NCBI GenBank assembly: GCA_014729945.1
Contig: WJJC01000192.1
Location: forward strand, 1 to 10,723
DNA from: Candidatus Bathyarchaeota archaeon
GTDB taxonomy: Archaea > Thermoproteota > Bathyarchaeia > TCS64
Direction: 5' to 3'
Length of the DNA: 10,723 bases
This document shows positions 6,189 to 10,723 of this stretch, one piece after another; the first letter of the stretch is position 1, and every line of letters begins with the position of its first letter. The position numbers were made by a program, and so were the translations under genes. The notes under the pieces were generated by a model. That model saw nothing but the letters and a program-made list of their open reading frames with translations. It was not told where the DNA came from and ran no database searches.

Positions 6189-7441
6189 TGTATCATTTCC
6201 TCATCCTCATCGATCCAGAGGTAGACCATCACCAAGGGTATCATCACTAACCCTATTTGTATGATGAAAGGAACCTTATGGTTAACCGAGTCATATAGCC
6301 AGCCCCCAGTTAGTTGACCTAGAGATGCTGCAATTAACCTGAAAAAGCCTTTACTACCGTTTACTTTTCCTCTGTGTTCTTTTGGCACCAGCCCAGCCTC
6401 AAGGCTGCTTATTGCGCTGTTAGCGAACACCATGAGTAAACCCCACATGGAGATGGCTATGATTAGACGCGTAAAGTTCCCGTATACCAGTAATAAGATG
6501 GCTAATGCCCAGAGTATGAACGACACCATTATGGGCTTCTTCTTACCGACTAAATCTATTGCCTTTCCAGCAGGCAGGGCCATTAGGATCATTGAGACAG
6601 GTAACGCGGTCATTATGTAGCTTAATTGGACCTCGCTGATGCCGAGATCTTTCACAATGTAGAGAGTAAGTATGGGCTGGAATAGACCGGAGATAAAATT
6701 CATAAAAATAGTTACGATAAACAGGATGAACGCGGCGCGCGGTACAAGCTTCCAAACATTTATGCTTTCACGTATGCTAATTGGGTAGGAATTAACCAAT
6801 TCGTTGATGTTTATCTTCTCCGGGTTCTCAACGGTCTCGGTGAGTCTGGTTCTAAGCAGTGCAGCGGCTAGGAACCCCAGAATTACTAGTTTGTAGATGA
6901 GCCTCATGCTGTACATAAGTCCGTAGAGGGTGAACAGGTATCCTGCCACAAGGGGGGCTGGCGTGGTAGCTGCGCTTGTTATGAGGTTGATGATACTGAA
7001 CCCCATGCCTCTTTTTTCCTTGGGAAGGGAATCAGCCACGATAGCGTTCAGGGCTGGTTGATAGATGCTACATAATCCAGCTATGAAGGCGCCTAGGATT
7101 AGCCACTCCCACGTGGGTGCGTATACGTAGAAGAGCCGCGCAAAGGCGGCGATAAAAGTCATGGTGTATATAATCCACTTACGACCATACTTGTCTGTGA
7201 GGTAACCGCCAGGTATCTGAACCAGTGCCGCTGCCAGCATCTGCACTGAACCGATTAAACCTATACCCGTCGCCGTTGCGCCCAGTGCCTCGATGTATAA
7301 TGCGTAGTAGGTTCCAGGTAACTCGGTGAAGAAATCCAATATGAGCCAACTTAGAATCATAATGAGAAAGTTGCCTCTGATGAAACTGAACTCTTCTCTC
7401 AGCCGCTCCAGTAGGCTCAGGGTCTCCTCGGGCTGGGTCAT
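6185..7441 (-). CDS. MFS transporter, exporter type
   Basis: This 418-residue polytopic carrier belongs to the major facilitator superfamily, with about 12 predicted helices in two related halves. The loop 2-3 signature GGYLTDKYGRK (78-88) is intact, and a second-half counterpart AGKAIDLVGKKK (291-302) is present. The segments NAIVADSLPKEKRG and LVPKEHRGK match repeated loop motifs of drug-exporter-type carriers. Substrate is unknown. ATG 7441 lies six bases after the stop of the bactofilin-like gene on the same strand, so the two are likely co-transcribed. The gene is paralogous to the transporter upstream of the bactofilin gene: both share LGAT, a DKxGR loop, AP(T/S)WEW and a NAI(V/M)ADS stretch. 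Its stop overlaps the end of the convergent HAD gene. Confidence 0.93.
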   Translation of the reverse strand: MTQPEETLSLLERLREEFSFIRGNFLIMILSWLILDFFTELPGTYYALYIEALGATATGIGLIGSVQMLAAALVQIPGGYLTDKYGRKWIIYTMTFIAAFARLFYVYAPTWEWLILGAFIAGLCSIYQPALNAIVADSLPKEKRGMGFSIINLITSAATTPAPLVAGYLFTLYGLMYSMRLIYKLVILGFLAAALLRTRLTETVENPEKININELVNSYPISIRESINVWKLVPRAAFILFIVTIFMNFISGLFQPILTLYIVKDLGISEVQLSYIMTALPVSMILMALPAGKAIDLVGKKKPIMVSFILWALAILLLVYGNFTRLIIAISMWGLLMVFANSAISSLEAGLVPKEHRGKVNGSKGFFRLIAASLGQLTGGWLYDSVNHKVPFIIQIGLVMIPLVMVYLWIDEDEEMIH

Positions 7442-7447
7442 CTTTTA

Positions 7448-8209
7448 CTACTCGGTTTTCAAGGGTTTGTTATCTAGTTTACTTGTTGGGTCTACTTTTA
7501 TGTTCTCGCTATACTGAACCTTGCCTCTTATGTGGCAACCGGGTAATATTGTGATGTTTTCTCCAGTGACGTTATCACATTCCACGTTTTCCAGGGTTAT
7601 GTCCTTGCCAGTGATATCTCGTGCCACTAGTCTTCCCCTGTTTCCCCAGTCGCTGTGGCTAACTTGGATGTTGATATAGTTTGCTTCTAACCAGTCTCTG
7701 ATGTAGCTCTCGTCATTGCTGAGCCTAGCCTCAAATGACTTTGCTTTCACCCGTCCATTAACCTGTAATACGCCACTGTATAGGATCTTGTCCTCGGAGA
7801 CCAGTTCATCACCGAAGCTCGTTGTGCCGCTGGCATCTAGTTCTCTTTCAATGTATCCGGCGCCCCTGATCTTTGTGGACCCTGAGAATTTGCCGTATTT
7901 TGTTTCAAGGTTTTTCTCGACTATGAGGCTGCCTGATTTGATTATCTCCTCTGTTTTTACTCCTCCCTCTATGTAGGCTGATCCTCTGAGCTTTATTGTA
8001 TCAGCGGTTATATCTCCTTCAATTCTGGTAGAGCCGCTTGTTTTCAGTGAACCGATTTTTAATCCACCTGGTATGTGGCTGTTTCCGCTGGTTGATATCT
8101 TCTCTGGGCTTATGCTACCTGAGCCTGATATCTTGATTGTCCCATATTCGGGGATGTTCATTCTGCTGGACCCAGATATTCGTGTACGGGGTATCTCACT
8201 GTAATCCAT
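7448..8209 (-). CDS. bactofilin-like polymer-forming beta-helical protein
   Basis: This 253-residue protein shows a regular repeat with an SG turn at residues 28, 41, 58, 75, 92, 109, 127 and 145. The period is 17-18 residues after the first step. Each repeat reads roughly I-x-SGS-x-x-I-x-G, the pattern of right-handed beta-helix proteins of the bactofilin (polymer-forming, DUF583-type) group, which self-assemble into filaments without nucleotide. The C-terminal third differs and ends with ITILPGCHIRGKVQY, a motif I associate with the YhbE/YhbF (BacE/BacF) type of bactofilin. There is no signal peptide or membrane segment, so it should be cytoplasmic or peripheral. The start ATG 8209 is preceded by a TATA-like box and a short leader. 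An MFS gene follows after six bases. A link to transporter placement or envelope scaffolding is only inferred from context. Confidence 0.85.
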   Translation of the reverse strand: MDYSEIPRTRISGSSRMNIPEYGTIKISGSGSISPEKISTSGNSHIPGGLKIGSLKTSGSTRIEGDITADTIKLRGSAYIEGGVKTEEIIKSGSLIVEKNLETKYGKFSGSTKIRGAGYIERELDASGTTSFGDELVSEDKILYSGVLQVNGRVKAKSFEARLSNDESYIRDWLEANYINIQVSHSDWGNRGRLVARDITGKDITLENVECDNVTGENITILPGCHIRGKVQYSENIKVDPTSKLDNKPLKTE

Positions 8210-8239
8210 ACTTTATCATGATTTGGAACCTGTTTTTTC

Positions 8240-8249
8240 TTTTTAAAGC
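8240..8249 (-). promoter_or_regulatory. TATA-like box of the bactofilin-MFS operon
   Basis: On the minus strand the box reads GCTTTAAAAA, centred about 35 bases before ATG 8209. That would give a leader of under ten bases. It lies within the 83-base gap between the upstream transporter stop and the bactofilin gene, so this operon probably has its own promoter. Confidence 0.5.
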
Positions 8250-8271
8250 AGACTCACTATTCATAGTCAAT

Positions 8272-8287
8272 AATTGTGGTCACAATT
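8272..8287. repeat. inverted repeat, candidate operator
   Basis: AATTGTG (8272-8278) and CACAATT (8281-8287) are perfect inverted arms separated by two bases. On the minus strand the site lies about 25 bases upstream of the bactofilin TATA-like box and just after the stop of the upstream MFS gene. Symmetry and position fit a dimeric regulator binding site. There is no T-run on the minus strand after it, so a terminator is less likely. Confidence 0.45.
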
Positions 8288-8292
8288 TGTTA

Positions 8293-9561
8293 CTACTCGT
8301 ATGGGTTCTCCGGGTTGTGAAGCCTCAGGTACACGTAGAGTAATCCCATTGAGAGCATGATTACTTGAAGCAGCCAAGGTAACTGTGGGTTTAGTTTATA
8401 GATGAATCCACCTGCTAGGCTCCCTAGGGTTTTCGGTAGAAAGATGAGAAAACCACTTGCGAAGCCTACACCTGAGACACCGAGACCCATGCCGCTACCT
8501 AGGCCAGCCATTATCCTTCCCCTGATGCCGCGGGGAATACTGTCAGCTAAGTATACTTGTGATGATATCCAGATGAATACTCCGGCTAGTGTTATCAGGG
8601 TGAATGCTAGTAAGGCGAGCCAGAAACCCTTTGCCTGTGTGAATCCGTACATGCTTGGTATGCCTAGTGTGAAGCCGAATAGTAAACAGTTCCGGGAACC
8701 ATACCGGTCAACTATCTCACCGATAAAAAAGCTGAGCACCGCCTTAGCTATGCCACTCCATAACAGTATTACTCCCCACCTGTAGTGGGATAACCCCAGT
8801 TCATCCGTGGCGTAGATTATCCAGAAAGGAAGTATCATGCTGCCCAGAAAGCTGAGAAGCATACTCACTAATGCGTAGCTTCTGATGTTATCCCACACCC
8901 ATCTCAGAGAGGTGTTTGTGTCCTCATAGGCGGCGCTGAATAATTTAATTGGGTTCCAGTTTATTTCCTCGATATCTGTTATGGTCTCTCGGAGGAAGTA
9001 GATCCTCATAATGGCTACAATTATGCCTATTATGAAGCTCAGAGTGAACCCGATCCTCATTGCTGGGATTAACTCGAATTTAGCTATGAATAAGCCACCG
9101 ACGTAGGGGCTGGCTATCCTGATAATGTTGGGTAATGCGAAGTTGAAGCCGTAGAGCCGGCCTCTCTCCCCGACGGGTATGCTATCAGCCATTATCGCGT
9201 TCATCGCTGGGAGATAGAAGAGGCTCATGTTCTGATAGATCATGGCTATTGCCGCCCACTCCCAGCTGGGAGCCAAAACATAGATTATGAAACTCGATAC
9301 ATATATGATGGTAGATGCCGCGACAATTCTAACTCTGCCAGATTTATCAGCTATATAACCGCCGACAGGGTATAGCAGCATGGCTCCGAAGCTACCTAAC
9401 GCGTTGATAAGCCCTATTAATGGAGTCGTAGCTCCGAGTTCCTGCATGTAGCTACTAATGAAGTTGTCAATGTTGGTATCGCTCATACTCCATATCACCC
9501 TGCTAAGCGTCAACACCATGACGTTACGGGGGATCAGGGTCTTTTCATCGCGTTCACCCAA
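8293..9561 (-). CDS. MFS transporter, paralogue of the neighbouring carrier
   Basis: This 422-residue major facilitator carrier has about 12 helices. The loop 2-3 motif is GGYIADKSGR (67-76), and the second-half counterpart is GEIVDRYGSR (281-290). Loop segments NAIMADSIPVGERGR and YLADSIPRGIRGR mirror each other, showing the two halves. Substrate is unknown; the family includes drug, sugar and organic-acid exporters. Sequence shared with the other MFS gene of this window (LGAT, APSWEW, NAIMADS) points to an old duplication rather than a recent copy. The TTG start is the first in frame after the upstream promoter region. M15 is an alternative start and would remove only cytoplasmic residues. 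The gene is divergent from the GcvPA-like gene. Confidence 0.92.
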   Translation of the reverse strand: MGERDEKTLIPRNVMVLTLSRVIWSMSDTNIDNFISSYMQELGATTPLIGLINALGSFGAMLLYPVGGYIADKSGRVRIVAASTIIYVSSFIIYVLAPSWEWAAIAMIYQNMSLFYLPAMNAIMADSIPVGERGRLYGFNFALPNIIRIASPYVGGLFIAKFELIPAMRIGFTLSFIIGIIVAIMRIYFLRETITDIEEINWNPIKLFSAAYEDTNTSLRWVWDNIRSYALVSMLLSFLGSMILPFWIIYATDELGLSHYRWGVILLWSGIAKAVLSFFIGEIVDRYGSRNCLLFGFTLGIPSMYGFTQAKGFWLALLAFTLITLAGVFIWISSQVYLADSIPRGIRGRIMAGLGSGMGLGVSGVGFASGFLIFLPKTLGSLAGGFIYKLNPQLPWLLQVIMLSMGLLYVYLRLHNPENPYE

Positions 9562-9733
9562 AAGCTACACCATATATCTTAGACAAAGCAACAGCCTAGG
9601 ATTAAATCTTATTTGTATACATATATAGATGTGACCCAAAGAGAGGGTTCAGTTATAGTTGAATCCATTTAATGTTTCCCTTTTTGGGGAAATGTGATAA
9701 GCCCCTTAGGTGGTCTCATAATTGTTGATTTAG
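9562..9733. promoter_or_regulatory. divergent intergenic region with promoters
   Basis: These 172 bases separate the minus-strand MFS gene from the plus-strand GcvPA-like gene. GGATTAAATCTT (9599-9610) is nearly symmetric and could serve as a TATA box either way. For the MFS gene it predicts a leader of about 17 bases; for the other gene it predicts transcription from about 9631. ATTTAATG (9667-9674) is another plus-strand candidate. CATATATAG (9620-9628) is further AT-rich DNA. An AGGTGGT (9708-9714) looks like a Shine-Dalgarno site but lies 19 bases before ATG 9734, too far for normal use. I see no gene here. Confidence 0.5.
9633..9695 (+). other. structured leader with alternative hairpins before the GcvPA-like gene
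   Basis: Hairpin A pairs GGGTTCA (9645-9651) with TGAATCC (9660-9666), seven pairs with one G-U. Hairpin B pairs TTTCCC (9675-9680) with GGGAAA (9687-9692) and can extend to nine pairs with wobbles. Two rival pairings exist. GACCC (9633-9637) pairs with GGGTT (9645-9649), which excludes A. GGGG (9686-9689) pairs with CCCC (9702-9705), which excludes B. This layout resembles a switching leader. It is only relevant if transcription starts near 9631, which is not proven. I could not match it to the glycine riboswitch consensus. Confidence 0.35.
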
Positions 9734-10723
9734 ATGGGAGATGATTTCGTTCACCCCTATATTCCAAACTCGGTGCCCAGAACTAAACGCGGGATGCTGG
9801 AGTTTGTAGGCGTTGAGAGCGCCGATGAGTTATACTCTGAGATGATCCCTGAACGGTTATTGCTGAAACGTGAAATGGAGCTTCCTGAGCCACTTGTAGG
9901 GGAATTGGAGCTAAAACATCATGTATCGGAGATATTATCCAAGAACAGTGACAGAAAGGAGTACATCAGCTTCCTAGGAGCCGGGTGCTGGCAACATTAT
10001 GTACCCAAAGTATGTGAGGTTATCCAAAGCCGGAGCGAGTTTCTCACAGCCTATGCTGGTGGTGTCTACAGTGATCTTGGGAGGTTTCAAGCTAACTTTG
10101 AGTTCCAGAGCCTTATCTGCGAGTTACTGGATATGGAGGTCTCCGGGTTGCCTACCTATGACTGGGGGGCTGCCGCGGGTAATAGCATTAGGATGGTTTC
10201 CAGACTCACTGGGCGAAACGAGATACTAGTGCCGAGAAATGTTAGTCCAGCTAGGCTGAGTATTATCAGTAATTTCTGTGGATCGGTTGACCCCAGTGGG
10301 GGCATCAAGGTTACTCTAGTTGACTATGAACCAGAGACCGGTAGAATTGATCTAGGTGACTTGGAGTCCAAGATAAGTGATGAGGCTGCAGGTGTCTACT
10401 TTGAAAACCCCAACTACTTGGGGGTAATTGAGACAGATGGAGCGGAAATCTCTAAACTGGTCCATGAGGTTGGAGGGATATCAGTGGTAGGTGTAGACCC
10501 AATCAGCCTCGGTGTGCTTGCCTCACCAGCACAATATGGTGCAGATATAGCCTGCGGAGAAGCCCAACCTCTAGGCGTAAGCATGTACGCGGGTGGAGGA
10601 AGCTGCGGCTTCATAGCCTCAAGAGACGAGGAACGATATGTCGCAGAATACCCTCTGAGGCTGGTTAGCATCGCCCCCACTACCGTAGAGGGAGAGTATG
10701 GTTTTGGTCAAGCACTATACGAG
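9734..10723 (+). CDS. glycine dehydrogenase subunit 1 (GcvPA)-like, 5' part, runs off the window
   Basis: The first 330 codons are open to the window edge with no stop. The product resembles the N-terminal (alpha) subunit of the split, PLP-dependent glycine decarboxylase (P protein) of the glycine cleavage system. Supporting segments are FLGAG (80-84), SRSEFLTAY (99-107), FEFQSLICELL, TYDWGAA (141-147), FENPNYLGVIE and VGVDPISLG (262-270). The PLP lysine is expected in the partner subunit GcvPB, which is not in the window. After TAY, where typical GcvPA proteins carry a TPYQPE-S-QG stretch, this one reads AGGVYSDLG (108-116). Its later GGGSCGFIASRDEE (287-300) also differs from the usual pattern. 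It may be a divergent subfamily with another role. ATG 9734 is the first possible start, since a TAG directly precedes it in frame. Confidence 0.85.
   Translation, partial: MGDDFVHPYIPNSVPRTKRGMLEFVGVESADELYSEMIPERLLLKREMELPEPLVGELELKHHVSEILSKNSDRKEYISFLGAGCWQHYVPKVCEVIQSRSEFLTAYAGGVYSDLGRFQANFEFQSLICELLDMEVSGLPTYDWGAAAGNSIRMVSRLTGRNEILVPRNVSPARLSIISNFCGSVDPSGGIKVTLVDYEPETGRIDLGDLESKISDEAAGVYFENPNYLGVIETDGAEISKLVHEVGGISVVGVDPISLGVLASPAQYGADIACGEAQPLGVSMYAGGGSCGFIASRDEERYVAEYPLRLVSIAPTTVEGEYGFGQALYE

Noticed and set aside
6185..9561. Recent tandem duplication or mobile element around the MFS genes
   Set aside because: The two carriers differ too much for a recent copy. No direct repeats, terminal inverted repeats or transposase are present.
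9675..9692. TTTCCC-GGGAAA hairpin as a terminator
   Set aside because: The T-run is in the loop, not after the stem, and no plus-strand gene ends just before it.
9631..9733. Glycine riboswitch
   Set aside because: I could not find the conserved core of that class. Only generic hairpins are visible.
9999..10229. Plus-strand open frame of 76 codons
   Set aside because: It lies wholly inside the GcvPA-like gene in another frame. The long frame has strong family similarity.
10414..10680. Minus-strand open frame of 88 codons
   Set aside because: It lies opposite the GcvPA-like coding region, has no recognisable motifs and has no promoter.

Overview
The window looks like part of an archaeal chromosome from an uncultivated lineage that I cannot name. 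Three signs point to archaea. The tRNA-Trp is interrupted at the typical archaeal 37/38 position, with bulge-type splice junctions. AT-rich TATA-like boxes sit about 24-35 bases upstream of most first codons, and little or no leader follows. Several genes start with TTG or GTG. Asgard, TACK-like or methanogen-related archaea are all possible. Nothing here is a clear mobile element, phage, CRISPR array or foreign island. Base composition looks even.

Layout. (1) Positions 1-195: an intron-containing tRNA-Trp(CCA) with its own promoter and a T-tract terminator. (2) 273-2497: a two-component pair, with a stand-alone receiver followed by a membrane histidine kinase carrying a CHASE4-like sensor. 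The two genes overlap by a start/stop codon. (3) 2554-4960, plus strand: an unrecognised three-helix membrane protein, a peptide deformylase homologue with intact metal ligands, and a membrane-anchored coiled-coil transglutaminase-like protein. Each has its own TATA-like box. (4) 5003-6188: a small nitroreductase and a phosphonatase-like HAD hydrolase one base apart, apparently one transcript. (5) 6185-9561, minus strand: a bactofilin-like beta-helical protein and an MFS transporter in one probable operon, preceded by a second, paralogous MFS transporter. A 7-bp-arm inverted repeat lies between that transporter and the bactofilin promoter. (6) 9562-9733: a divergent intergenic region with two sets of competing hairpins. 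(7) 9734-10723: the first 330 codons of a glycine dehydrogenase subunit 1 (GcvPA)-like gene, running off the window end.

How the parts may relate. Regions 2-3 are rich in envelope proteins: a sensor kinase, a three-helix protein and an anchored transglutaminase fold. Region 5 pairs two exporter-type carriers with a filament-forming scaffold. Region 4 is a small redox/hydrolase unit of unknown substrate. The GcvPA-like protein lacks the usual TPYQPE-type hallmark, so its role in glycine cleavage is uncertain. I see no single convincing new multi-gene system. The strongest leads are the GcvPA-like divergence with its structured leader, the deformylase in an archaeal context, the MFS-bactofilin-MFS arrangement, and the self-complementary tRNA-Trp intron.
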